Shown: positions 52,664 through 61,959 of the stretch, one piece after another
Numbering within the stretch: the first letter of the stretch is position 1
Layout of the letters: the number at the start of each line of letters is the position of its first letter
Source: Maniola hyperantus
Taxonomy: Eukaryota; Arthropoda; Insecta; Lepidoptera; Nymphalidae
Direction: 5' to 3'
DNA: 64,000 nucleotides
Assembly: GCF_902806685.2 (NCBI RefSeq)
Contig: NC_048542.1
Span: forward strand, 11,454,533-11,518,532
Program-made: the position numbers and the translations under genes
Notes under the pieces: model-generated
Database searches by the model: none
What the model saw: only the letters and a program-made list of their open reading frames with translations
What the model was told of the DNA's origin: nothing

Positions 52664-52774
52664 ATGCCACCAACAGAAGTCGATAGATTGAGATCGGACG
52701 CAGCAGTGAAGAATTCATATCCACGACCACTTTCAAGAGTGAACGATAGAGAAGAAGAAACAATGGATTCTAAA
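52664..52774 (+). CDS. Speculative coding exon with good donor
   Basis: Open from about 52430 without stop codons. From the ATG at 52664 it encodes 37 residues (MPPTEVDRLRSD to DREEETMDSK) that end exactly at a consensus-like donor AAA|GTAAGT. The segment is free of the repeats that surround it and is less AT-rich. No family recognised; it could be a 5' exon of a gene extending right, or chance. Confidence 0.2.
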
Positions 52775-53104
52775 GTAAGTTCAAAAGATAAATCTTCACC
52801 GTCTTTCTTTCTAGCGATTTATCTTAACAACTACGTATAAGTCGCGCCAGTTTATTTAGCTGACACAAAGCAATAAGCGTCGAAGCGCAAATCCGTGCTG
52901 AAATCACGTTCCGTGCTGAATACGTTAGAAGCACTGTTGATAGATTAACTATGTATACAACTAATGTTGTTCCTTAGGATCTATGCAGACGGTCTACATT
53001 TAGACTGCAAGTCACCTGTAAATTGTGGTTTGGATGCAGTTTTAGTTCAGTTAACATAACCAGAGTTAACTAGAGTGAAAGAACTCTCCGTTTGATCCCG
53101 TAGG

Positions 53105-53285
53105 TCGATTTCGTAAAACCTGCATCAATCATTATTACAATCTCAATTCTTCTGATTGGCTGAATTTGTGCGATTCTTGCTGCAATAATGCATGGTTGCC
53201 AGTAGTGAGCGAGTGTCAACCAATCAGAGGTGATTGCGATCGTGACGTTATAGCTGTCATTCTACCGCAATCAAGCAGCTGAATC
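53105..53285. mobile_element. MITE, family CGCCCTACTGG, copy 3, diverged
   Basis: AAACCTGCATCAATCATTAT and ATTGCGATCGTGACGTTATA shared with copy 2; ends eroded. Confidence 0.6.
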
Positions 53286-53369
53286 GACGATTTGTCAAAT
53301 ATTAGGCTATGGTGACGAGAAATCAGAAAGAAATAGGGCTACCTTAGGGCTATCTAGCGTCATATATAC

Positions 53370-53583
53370 TACTAGATGATGCCCGCGACTTCATTAAAAA
53401 AAATTAAAAATCCCGTGCGAACTCTTTGATTTTCCGGGATAAAAAGTAGCCTATGTCCTTCCCCAGGATGCAAGCTATCGCTGTAATTTCGTCAAAATCG
53501 GTTAAATGGATGGGCCGTGAAAGGCTAGCAGACAGACAGCCAGACGGACAGCCACACTTTCGCATTTATAATATTAGTATGGA
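53370..53583 (+). repeat. CCGCGACTTCGTCC repeat
   Basis: ACTAGATGATGCCCGCGACT, GATTTTCCGGGATAAAAAGT, GGATGGGCCGTGAAAGGC and CATTTATAATATTAGTATGG. Confidence 0.65.
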
Positions 53584-53744
53584 TATGGAAGTATGGATAT
53601 ATGGATATGGGTAGTATGGACAACGCCTGCAAGTGACGTCGAACCTCGTTTTGTTAGAAGTTCCCTAATTGCAGTGAACTGTATGTAATATTACCGCATA
53701 GCAAATGCCAACCGACTTTTTTTATTGCGAGATAGGCTTGATAA

Positions 53745-53915
53745 AAAGCAATAATGAGGTCTAGGTGGGAACGTGTTAGACTAGAAGATGCCTATTCACT
53801 CTTGCCCTAAAGGAATTTAGGTTAGACGTGGCAGGAAACAGGGACGCCGGAAGGTGAGGGCATTCCACACCTTAGCGGTTCGTAACAGAAACCTTGAGCA
53901 AAAATGTTTCGAAAC
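53745..53915 (+). repeat. Retroelement 3' region (GGTAAGTGATGATGCAGCC family), second copy
   Basis: AGATGCCTATTCACTCTTGC, GGCATTCCACACCTTAGCGG and TTCGTAACAGAAACC parallel 25340-25560. Confidence 0.5.
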
Positions 53916-54104
53916 TTCGCATTCCAAGTGATGTTGGTTTGCTATGCAGTGTTGGCACGCAGTGTTATCTGCACGCAGATTAAGAAGCCAATGGGCAGTT
54001 TTGATGCAGTTCAGAGCATACTTACTGCAATTTTGCAGTTGGCTTGAACCTTGCAGACCCAATGCAGACCGTATGTTAAGATCTTGCAGATTCTCTGCAT
54101 TTTT

Positions 54105-54300
54105 TAAAATAAAAAGGCGAGCAAACGAGTAGGCGGGTCACCTGATGTTAAGTGATTACCGCCGCCCATGAACGTCTAGCAGTACCAGAGGAACCACCAA
54201 TGCGTTGCCGGCCTTTTAGGAATTTGTTAGTCCGCCCATGTTGTAATCTAATGGGAACCCCGCCGAAGGGAGTTGATTCCACAGTTTGCATGTGCGTGGA
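54105..54300 (-). repeat. GGCGGTAATCACTTAACA family, copy 4, at the edge of a tandem array
   Basis: AGGCGAGCAAACGAGTAGGC, TTAAGTGATTACCGCCGCCC and AACCCCGCCGAAGGGAGTTG; the 54320-54780 tandem repeat begins straight after. Confidence 0.65.
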
Positions 54301-54319
54301 AAAAAGGATCAATTATTAT

Positions 54320-54780
54320 GTGCATATGAAATTATTCACATTTCACACAGCTTCTTTACTTGTGCTTTTCGTAAATTGTATGAGGTAGGTACCCGTCTGT
54401 ATAGACCTTTAAAGACTATTCCCTACATTTATGTGCCAACGAAATTATTCACATTTCACACAGCTTCCTTACCCGTACATTTTGGAAACTGTATTACGTA
54501 ACCGTTTGTATAGATCTTTAAGGATTACTATTCTCTTACGTTTACATGCATTTGAGATTATTCATATTTCACATTTCAGAAACGGTGTAAAGTAAACGTC
54601 TGTATAACCCTTAAAGGACTATTCTGTAGATGTACATTGTACGTGCATACGAAATTATTCACATTTCCCACAGTTACATTTCGTAAACCGTATTAGAATA
54701 TAACCTTCTGTATGGACCTTTAAGGACTATTCTCTAAGTACGTTTACATGCATAAAAAATATTCACAATTTACACAGCTT
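54320..54780. repeat. Tandem repeat, unit about 100-113 bp, roughly four and a half copies
   Basis: GAAATTATTCACATTT (or close variants) recurs at about 54328, 54441, 54554, 54651 and 54755. Each is followed by CACAGCTT, CGTAA-like and CTGTATAGACCTTTAAAGGA blocks. Diverged between units, so not recent. Confidence 0.8.
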
Positions 54781-54837
54781 ATCGACAGGTTGAGATAGCA
54801 ATCGGGGTATGAGGCGGGGGACGCCCCGCACACCCGC

Positions 54838-54953
54838 ACGTCACTCATACCTATGTGACGTTTTCTCACCGACAGAGACAATACTCTACAAAACCGCTAT
54901 CTCTTTCTAAAGGTCGATGTACCTACATTATTTTCTGCCGCGTACTGTAGATA
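54838..54953. mobile_element. Foldback MITE, family TACAGTACGC, fragment
   Basis: CGTCACTCATACCTATGTGA to TTCTGCCGCGTACTGTAG; the left end is fused to a fragment of the GACAGGTTGAGAT family at 54781-54840. Confidence 0.6.
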
Positions 54954-55043
54954 ACGACTATGGGTTAACTTAAAAGTTCAAGAGTGGTCGGTAGATGAAC
55001 ATGTTCTAAGCAGCCCATTCGTTTCAATTTCGATTACTCAAGT

Positions 55044-55479
55044 ATGAGCTTTTTAACAGGTAAGATTTTGTTGTTTCTTAAAATATTATGAAATTAAAAT
55101 AATTCGCAAGACAGTGTCAGTCATAATAATGTAATTTGTAAACCAAAGTTTTCTACAACTACTGGTTAAGTTAGTGTTTAAATAATGATTGCTAAGTTAC
55201 GATTAGGAAAATCATTTTCTAGGAATCAACTTAGATACCTATCTAGGTTATCTGTAATGTATTTCAATGATTATTATTTTTTAATACAACCTTGTCACAA
55301 TTAGTTGTTACAAGCCTTGAATAATATTTTCATCATACCACGTCGATTTCTTATTCTAGTTTTGATAATAATTATTGTAATAATATTTATTTTTTGTATA
55401 GGCATCAATTTGGTAATGCGCAATAATAGTACGAGCGAAACCAATCTACCTACTTATTGGCACAATATAACATTATCAA
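55044..55479 (+). CDS. Speculative 5' exons of a type II membrane protein
   Basis: Candidate exon 55044-55059 (MSFLT plus one base, donor ACAG|GTAAGA) joins in phase to 55315-55479 (acceptor TTACAAG). The result is a 60-residue N-terminus: IIPRR, then a very hydrophobic ILVLIIIIVIIFIFCIG, then NST and NIT glycosylation sequons. The layout, cytosolic Arg-Arg before a single membrane span, is typical of Golgi enzymes and ectoenzymes. Possible onward donor TCAA|GTAACT at 55480. No downstream exon was recognised; a SINE follows immediately. The weak pyrimidine tract before 55315 and the missing partner exons keep confidence low. Confidence 0.3.
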
Positions 55480-55492
55480 GTAACTTGAAATC

Positions 55493-55797
55493 GTCATCAT
55501 CATCATGAGCACCCCATCGCTGGCTCATTACAAAGCACGGGTCTCCTCTCAGAGTAAGAAGGGCTTTGGCCATAGTCTACCACGCTGGTCAAGTGCAAAA
55601 TGGCAGACTTTACACACCTTTGATAACATTATGGAGAACTCTCAGGCATGCAGGTTTCCTCACGATGTTTTCCTTCACCGTTAAAGCAAGTGATATTTAA
55701 AAAGCACATAACTCCGAAAAGTTAAAGGTGCTGCCCGGGATCGAACTTCCAACCGCCCGATTAGGAGGCGCACGTCCTAACCACTAGGCTATCAGAG
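55493..55797 (-). repeat. SINE-c, near full length
   Basis: From ATCATCATCATGAGCACCCC through CACGATGTTTTCCTTCACCG to CTAACCACTAGGCTATCAG. Directly follows the speculative membrane-protein exon. Confidence 0.75.
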
Positions 55798-55929
55798 CTT
55801 TTCACAAAATATTATATGTATAGGTACCTACCTACTAAAGGCTACTACTATGCGTGCGATAATTATGACGTTCAATTTTAATCGCGCTTTCCATGTATCT
55901 AAGCCTTTACAATTTATATGTTACCTATT

Positions 55930-56310
55930 TTTTTTATTCAGATATAATTATGTTAGCACTTGACTGCAATCTCACCTGCTAGGTGGTTCGCTAACTCAGT
56001 GTATAACACTGAATGATATCCACCGAGGTTACTTGGTTCTACATTGCTGCTTCACTGGGTGATAGTAAAATATTTTCGGAGAAAACCTTCAACGGATTAA
56101 AAAATGAGCTTGGTGTTGGACAATGAGTTAGTGAATCACTCCGCAGGTGGTAAGTGATGATGCAATCTAAGATGGATGCGGGCGGAAAGGGGTATGGCAG
56201 TTTTTATTAAACCCTTTGGTTTCTACACGGCATCGTACCGGAACGCTAAATCGCTTGGCAGTACGGCATTGCCGGTGGGGTGGTGGTCACAGCCGAAGCC
56301 TCCAACCAGC
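55930..56310 (-). repeat. SINE-b interrupted by a small MITE
   Basis: Inverted SINE-b tail, broken between CTCACCTGCT (55980) and AGGTGGTAAGTG (about 56143) by a roughly 160-bp insert, then continuing to CCGAAGCCTCC. Confidence 0.7.
55985..56142. mobile_element. Small MITE nested in SINE-b
   Basis: Inverted ends GTGGTTCGCTAACTCAGTGT and, reversed, GTGATTCACTAACTCATTGT bound the insert. The interrupted SINE sequence resumes on both sides. Confidence 0.7.
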
Positions 56311-56935
56311 CCAAATAGAGAAGACAAAGCTTTATACTCATAAGTTAAGTTTCTATATGACGTAGTAGACCACTCAATACTTTTTGCTCTTTATACGAAA
56401 TCGATAAATCAAACAAGAAGTTAGACAATTAAAAATAAGTGGTTAATAATATACATAGGTAGGTAAATGTATTTCGTCATACGATTACATTGTTTAAACT
56501 CCTTAAAGTATTGTGTTATAACAATGGTGTGCCTTTACTTGGAAATCTCACTGACAAGTTATTGTACAACGTGAGATTTTATTTCTTGCAGTATACCATT
56601 CCTTAGTATGTATCTAACATATTAAGGTATTGTATGCTAGATTCACATGACAATACCAGGTAGGCTCACTTGGTCACGTTATATGAGAAATATACTACTT
56701 ATAGTAGCGCGTCTCTTCGAAGGTTTTTGCATAAGGCTTATTTCATAAGAAAGAGAGAGAGAGTTAAAAGAAAAGAGTTTGTACGATAGAGAGAGTGGCG
56801 TTTGTTAAATTTTAGACCACAGCCTTGTGGCGTGCGAGCTGAATTGCACTTTATTGCGTCTAACAAGCGTCATTATTTGAACGTTTTTACGGGGTGAGTT
56901 TACCTGAAAGCACAGAATATACAGATACCAGAACG

Positions 56936-57266
56936 CAGCGTTGGCAAAAACGCAGACAGGTTATAGTACTGATGATTACTGATATGATACCAAAAAATAA
57001 AACGCGAAAATAAATCCTATAATTTTGTTAATATTTACTATATTACAAACAAAACATCTGACTGACGCTAGAGGTCAATTTGCGTAAGAAGGCCACTCGG
57101 AGTTAATTGTCGTAGGCGGGGCATTAACCCGAGTTTTGCATTGCGGCTTTAAAAATACTAAATCACTAAAATTGCAAAATGAGGCAAATGGTTATTGGTA
57201 TTGGATTGTGTTTAGGTAGTATAACAATAACGCTAAGTTTTGCAAGCGTTCTAGTTACACCCTGTA
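56936..57266. mobile_element. MITE, family CAGGGTGT, copy 2 (inverted)
   Basis: GGCAAAAACGCAGACAGGTT to CTAGTTACACCCTGTA; AATGAGGCAAATGGTTATTG matches copy 1 reversed. One terminus eroded. Confidence 0.7.
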
Positions 57267-57648
57267 TAATAATACTAACGTACTGAAAAGTACTTTAAAG
57301 TACATCCTGTAAATAATACTAACGTACTGAAATGTGCACGTTTTTGACAGTATTCTGTTTTGAACGCACAAAAAGTTTCAAAATACATTTTCATTCGTGT
57401 AAAAATCAAACAGCCGCAGTTTTCAAACACACTGAATAGACATCCTTTGTTGACTTTTGTATTAGTATCAAAGTGGAATGTGGCTTCGCCGCCGGCATAA
57501 TAGATTTTAGATTTATATTATAAATCAAGAAACATCAGGTACCTACACACTAGAAACTTTAAAAAACTGCACGAAGAGCTAAAACAATGAAAAAATTCAT
57601 TCAATTACTTTCGAATATCCATTTAATGTTCTGGAGATTTTAACATTA

Positions 57649-57870
57649 CCAAATCAAAATACGAATAGGTATACAAAAGTGCATCAGTATTAAATGAAAT
57701 TGGATATACATCTGTTTAGGGAAGTAGGTAAACAAAAAAAATACGTTGTTTAGTTATAACAATAAAACAGCGTATTTTTTATTTGTATACCTACACTCCT
57801 TAAATATAATATAATCCAATTTTATTTTAGTACTGATGCAATTTTGCATATACGTATTTTGATTTGGTTA
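57649..57870. repeat. Foldback (MITE-like) element overlapping the 3' end of the MADF-BESS gene
   Basis: Two imperfect inverted arms: CCAAATCAAAATACG at 57649 against its reverse complement near 57852-57867. Matching blocks continue inwards (GCATCAGTA, AAATTGGAT, TAGGTA, AAATACG) to a short centre at about 57755. No exact target duplication was resolved. Confidence 0.7.
57821..57826 (-). terminator. Poly(A) signal of the MADF-BESS gene
   Basis: AATAAA about 160 nt after the stop codon, located in one arm of the foldback repeat at 57649-57870. Confidence 0.5.
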
Positions 57871-57986
57871 TACAAAAGTTTATATGAATCATATTATTCA
57901 TGTAACTAAAATACACATTTTTGGGTCCAAAATATACACACAGAATTGAAGTCATTATAATCAAATGAGTAATCTAAATAGGAATA

Positions 57987-58654
57987 CTAATCTGATGATT
58001 CATCCGACCTGTGACTTTTCAATGAAGCTGGTATTGTAGTCACATTTCTACTGGTACAATTTAGAGCAGCATTATTCTCAACTTGGTATTCTTGAGTAAA
58101 ATATCCACGGAAAGATGGCAACTCGTGATTGTGGCGACTGCTTTTGATATTTTTCAATAGATGTAGTACTCCAATTTGAAATTCCAGAACTTCATTATCG
58201 TCAAAATTGTTTAATGTTGGTAATATCCCATTAAAAAATGAAAGATGGCGATTAGTTACTGTGGGTTCATTATTTGAATAATAATCCGTAAATTTAATCA
58301 TCTTTGCATCTACAGGGTTTATCTCTCTCGCTCTTTCTTCACTGTTGTCTGGTTTTTTAGGTATTGCGTTGCGTTTAGGTGTTGGTTTCTTAGTCACCTC
58401 TATCGGATCTATTTCTGATCCCTCGTTTGTATCGGAATTCTGGGTTTCGAATTCTGTATTGCTATTTTCGGTGGTTGCATCGCTTATTGACATCCTAGGT
58501 TGTATTATTTTATTCAGAAAGCTTAACTGTTTGCTATATATATAAGGCTTTGCCATTCTAGCGCAATTTCCTGACCTCTTTTGATCTTGGATCTTTTTGT
58601 ATGATCGATTATAATTGTCTCTTAAATGAGTCCACCTCTGCACGAGCAGTTTAG
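57987..58654 (-). CDS. MADF-BESS gene exon 2
   Basis: Acceptor TCTTTTACAG, then two bases completing an alanine codon, then KLLVQRWTHLRDNYN, continuing the MADF domain. It runs to TAG at 57987-57989 and contains the linker, the basic segment and the BESS motif. Confidence 0.92.
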
Positions 58655-59750
58655 CTGTAAAAGACATACGCACGATTAGTTAAATAATCTAAATATACAA
58701 AAGGAAAAGGTGACTGACTGACTGACTGATCTATCAACGCACAGCTTAAACTACTGGACGGATCGGGCTGAAACTTGGCATGCAGATAGCTATTATAACT
58801 TAGGCATCTGTTAAGAACGGATTTTTGAAAATTCAACCCCTAAGGGGAAGATATAGGGGTTTGAAATTTGTGTGATCCACGCAAGCATAAGCTAGTCACA
58901 TAATAAAATTAGGATATTATTGTATTGGATGAGGTAGATACTTGTATGTTTTTAGGGTCTCGTACCTCAAAAGTAAAAAATCCTTATCACTTCACTTCGT
59001 TGTCTGTCTGTGTGTCTCTCAAGAAACCTATAGGGTACTTCCTGTTGACCTAGAATCATTAAATTTGGCAGGTGCATTCTAAAACAGATTTTTATTTATT
59101 TTAAGCATAATAGTTTTTGGTTTATCGTGCACAATGTCGAAAAAATACGACTTTGGTACGGAACCCTCGGTACGCGACTCTGACTTGCACTTGGCTGTTT
59201 TTTTTAATGAATATTGAAAGTTATGGTGCTCATTACAAAAGTAACGAGTTGGGTATTTGACTACATCAAAAAAAAATTATTTCTCACTGATTATTAAATG
59301 GAGGGTCTTTCAAAATACGTAAAGTCCATGTCCTTTGTTAGTTTTAAGTGTAATAACCATTTTAAATTATCGATTAAACTAAAAAAGTAGGTACGTCATT
59401 ATGATGTGTCGTCACATTCCAATATTTCATAGAATATCGCATACTAAGTGCGCGTTTTGACGTTTAATAAAAGTTACTGATTTGACTAGTTGTCAAATAC
59501 CCCGTATTATTTAGTACCTACCTACTAGAAGATACACAAAACAATTATTGAATAGAACATACATACCACAGTAACCTCTCTTATTTTCATCTTTTGTTTT
59601 GAGATTGGGATACAGTTTCTTCAATATCTCTTTCCAAGCCGCTCGAGTAGCGTCGCGGTTTTTGTATAGTTCTTCAGTTCTGTCCCACAAAACGGGTCTC
59701 AACTCCACTAGTGAAATCAATAAATTGTTGTCAATAGGTTCGTCGGCCAT
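57987..59750 (-). CDS. MADF-BESS domain protein (Adf-1-like transcription regulator), complete, two exons
   Basis: Exon 1 59576-59750, exon 2 57987-58654; 843 nt, 280 aa plus TAG stop. The ATG (context CAAAATGG) is followed by an MADF domain at about residues 9-112, with LWDRTEELYKNR, AAWKEI, RWTHLRDNYNRSYKK and SFLNKII in the expected order. A basic, proline-rich stretch at 147-159 (KKPTPKRNAIPKK) could serve nuclear import. A BESS motif at about 194-230 (LSFFNGILPTL, then LEFQIGVLHLLKNI) completes the architecture. MADF domains bind DNA like a divergent Myb fold; BESS motifs mediate protein-protein contacts. It therefore probably acts in the nucleus as a transcriptional regulator, or is a domesticated or recent relative of transposon-associated MADF proteins. 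Targets unknown. Confidence 0.92.
58690..58896 (-). repeat. CTATCAACGCACAG repeat in the MADF-BESS intron
   Basis: TATACAAAAGG, (GACT)n, CTATCAACGCACAG and AAATTCAACCCC present; end truncated. Confidence 0.7.
58953..59204 (+). repeat. GTTCCGTA element, internally deleted, in the MADF-BESS intron
   Basis: TAGGGTCTCGTACCTC start, TCTGTCTG, then ATGTCGAAAAAATACGAC and CACTTGGCTG end. Confidence 0.7.
59251..59503. mobile_element. Element, family GGGTATTTGAC, in the MADF-BESS intron
   Basis: GGGTATTTGACTACATC start and ACTAGTTGTCAAATACCC end; interior only loosely related to the other two copies. Confidence 0.65.
59576..59750 (-). CDS. MADF-BESS gene exon 1
   Basis: 58 codons plus one base, from MADEPIDNN to DENKR, with donor AGAG|GTTACT. 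The frame stays open eight codons upstream only through a GTG, so the ATG at 59748-59750 is chosen; its context is strong. Confidence 0.9.
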
Positions 59751-60067
59751 TTTGTAAAGTAAAATTACGTGCACTCAGTTCAAACGATGATTCACTACTA
59801 GGCGCTTATTCGGTTGCTGTTCGATAAAAAACGTGTAGTGTGAAAGAGATGGCGTTATTATAGCCCTAACTACAATGCGCGAGTCACGAGTTACAACGCA
59901 CGACGCTACTTCAAACCGAACACGTTAAAGGTCATCGCGCTCGACAAATACATTGAATATTCGATAAACGTATTTAGCTTACGTTTTTTGCAGTATCACA
60001 AACGACGTGTGAGCTCCTAGCTTTTAAATTAAAGAGTTCCCACGGGATTCTTAAAGGCCCAGGGTGT

Positions 60068-60143
60068 TAGCGCGGGGACTGTGCGGGTGTGCGGGGCGTT
60101 TCATCCCGATATTGCCATTTCGACCTTTCGCGTACTGTAGGCT
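60068..60143. mobile_element. Foldback MITE, family GTACGCGACAGG, half copy
   Basis: GTGCGGGTGTGCGGGGCGTT and TTCGACCTTTCGCGTACTGT. Confidence 0.55.
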
Positions 60144-60228
60144 AGTTCCGGTCGCTCCTTTGTCACGAACTTACCGCACGATTGCTCTGTCTAGACGACT
60201 TCACCACACTTCACCGAACCTTGTTGAC

Positions 60229-60566
60229 GACCTCCTTGGCGCAGTGGTAAATACTGTGGTCTTATTGTGGGATGTCCCGGGTTCGATTTCTAGCAGGGGT
60301 TTGGTATTTTATAATTTCTAAATTTCTGGTCTGGTCTGGTGGGAGGCTTCGGCCGTGGCTAGTTACCACCCCACCGGCAAAGCTGTGCCGCCAAGCTTTT
60401 TAGCGTTCTGGTACGATGCCGTGTAGTAATCAAAAGGGGCATGGGTTTAATGAAAACTGCCATACCCCTTCCAGGGTAGCCCGCTTCCATCTTAGACTGC
60501 ATCATCACTTACCACCAGGTGAGATTGCAGTCAACGGCTTACTTGTATCTGAATAAAAAATAAAAA
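60229..60566 (+). repeat. SINE-b, full length
   Basis: ACGACCTCCTTGGCGCAGTG, GGGTTCGATTTCTAGCAGG, TCTGGTCTGGTCTGGTGG, CCTTCCAGGGTAGCCCGC and the 3' end TTACTTGTATCTGAATAAA with an A-rich tail. Confidence 0.8.
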
Positions 60567-60601
60567 AATCCTCTGCATGTAATATGAATATCACATGATC
60601 C

Positions 60602-60995
60602 ATAGGGCGTTTGTGCACTCATCCGTATTCGGATCATATCCGTGATTCTTCGAAGTGGCCGTCATACAAATACGTAGGTTCATTCGATTCGAATGAAAAT
60701 ACAATAAACAAAAATACCAAACTTATTCTAGAACATAAAAATTACAGATCGAAAATATCATCTAAACCACCGCAACGAGGCAGGGTGCCCAGAACGCTGG
60801 CAGCGTTACCTCGTTGAATGGCCAGACTAATATTATGCTGACCGAGGTAACTGCCAGCCCTCCGGTCCCCCGTGGATTCCGCGAGACGAGATGAAAGGTC
60901 CTTAAAAAAGGATCTAGCATTTTATTTTATCATCAAATTCGATTCGTATTTTTATCACGGATCCGTAAAATCACGCATGAGTGCACAAACGCCCT
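60602..60995. mobile_element. About 394-bp inverted-repeat element carrying a coding fossil
   Basis: AGGGCGTTTGTGCACTCATC and, reversed, AGGGCGTTTGTGCACTCATG; both arms then have CGGATC and CGTGAT words. Target duplication not resolved. The interior contains the QRGNAAS fossil. Confidence 0.7.
60765..60901 (-). pseudogene. Transposon-derived coding fossil (QRGNAAS type)
   Basis: Stop-free minus-strand frame containing STGDRRAGSYLGQ and then LAIQRGNAASVLGTLP. The same block recurs at 11771-11870. The parent protein family is not identified here, but repetition at two loci indicates a mobile element. It lies inside the inverted-repeat element 60602-60995. Confidence 0.5.
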
Positions 60996-61150
60996 TACTC
61001 TGTGTCGACTACATTACATGCAGCTAAAACGAATTTGGTGTGTAAATAAACAGCGTCACTATACTCGACAGCTAATTTCACGTTTCGTTAACATCGAACG
61101 GAATAATCCATTTAATCTGACGTGAAAGTGCACATTAGCCGTATTTTAAT

Positions 61151-61380
61151 ACTAGCTGATGCCCGCGACTTCGTCCGCGTGGAATTAGGTTTTTTAAAAA
61201 TTCCGTGGGAACTCTTTGATTTTCCGGGATAAAAAGTAGCCTATGTCACTCTCCAGGTCTTTTTCTATACCCATGCAAAAAATCACGACAATCCGTTGCA
61301 CCATTGCGACATGATTGAAGGACAAACCAACAAACGAACAAACCAACAAACAAACACGCTTTCTCATTTATAATAAGGGT
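61151..61380 (+). repeat. CCGCGACTTCGTCC repeat
   Basis: TAGCTGATGCCCGCGACTTC, GATTTTCCGGGATAAAAAGT, TGACACTCTCCAGG-type block (GTCACTCTCCAGG), CATTGCGACATGATTGAAGG and a (CAAA)n-like end. Confidence 0.65.
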
Positions 61381-61417
61381 ACTGACTAATGGATTTAACC
61401 TCGTAGGTACGCTTAGA

Positions 61418-61600
61418 TACGGTACGCGGCCATAAGTGATGAACCTATCTTTAGAAGGAGACAGCAGATTTGTAGAGCATTGTCTCGGTCGTGGAGACCG
61501 ACAAAGTGTCATATGGGTATGAGTGACAGAGACAACGCTCTACGAAAGATGAAATGTCATTCTAAAGGCCGATGTTCATCACTTTCGGCCGCGTACTGTA
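61418..61600. mobile_element. Foldback MITE, family TACAGTACGC, copy 3
   Basis: TACGGTACGCGGCCATAAGT to CACTTTCGGCCGCGTACTGT, with GACAACGCTCTACG in the arm. Confidence 0.7.
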
Positions 61601-61959
61601 TTATGTTCACGAACAATAAAAAATATCTCGGTTGACTTTATTGTGAGTTTTTCTCAGCCGTCGCGTTTGGAACCCTCAAAGATTTAGTTTTCAGTTGATG
61701 TCGACAACAGTTATCACCATTATTACCTGTCGGAAATATCTGAGCACCTCGCTGGAATGCGCTTTCTCTCGCGCTTCTCTGCTGCTAGCCCATTTTTGCC
61801 TATCCAGTAGCAAAAGAGTATATAAACACTATGTTCTACAAGTACCAGTGCCAGTACCGTTGCCAACGCAAGCACGTTGCGTGACGTCATTAAGCCAGGT
61901 TCGCAGATATTTAGATATTTCCGACGGGTTGTACCTACTTGTAAAATTGAACTATTGAT

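Larger units (their letters stand above)
58655..59575 (-). other. Intron of the MADF-BESS gene, mostly transposon-derived
   Basis: Contains three separate repeats nearly end to end: a CTATCAACGCACAG tail (58690-58896), an internally deleted GTTCCGTA element (58953-59204) and a GGGTATTTGAC element (59251-59503). Confidence 0.8.

Noticed and set aside
58345..58545. Hydrophobic plus-strand frame opposite the MADF-BESS exon
   Set aside because: Shadow frame; the minus strand encodes recognisable MADF and BESS motifs.
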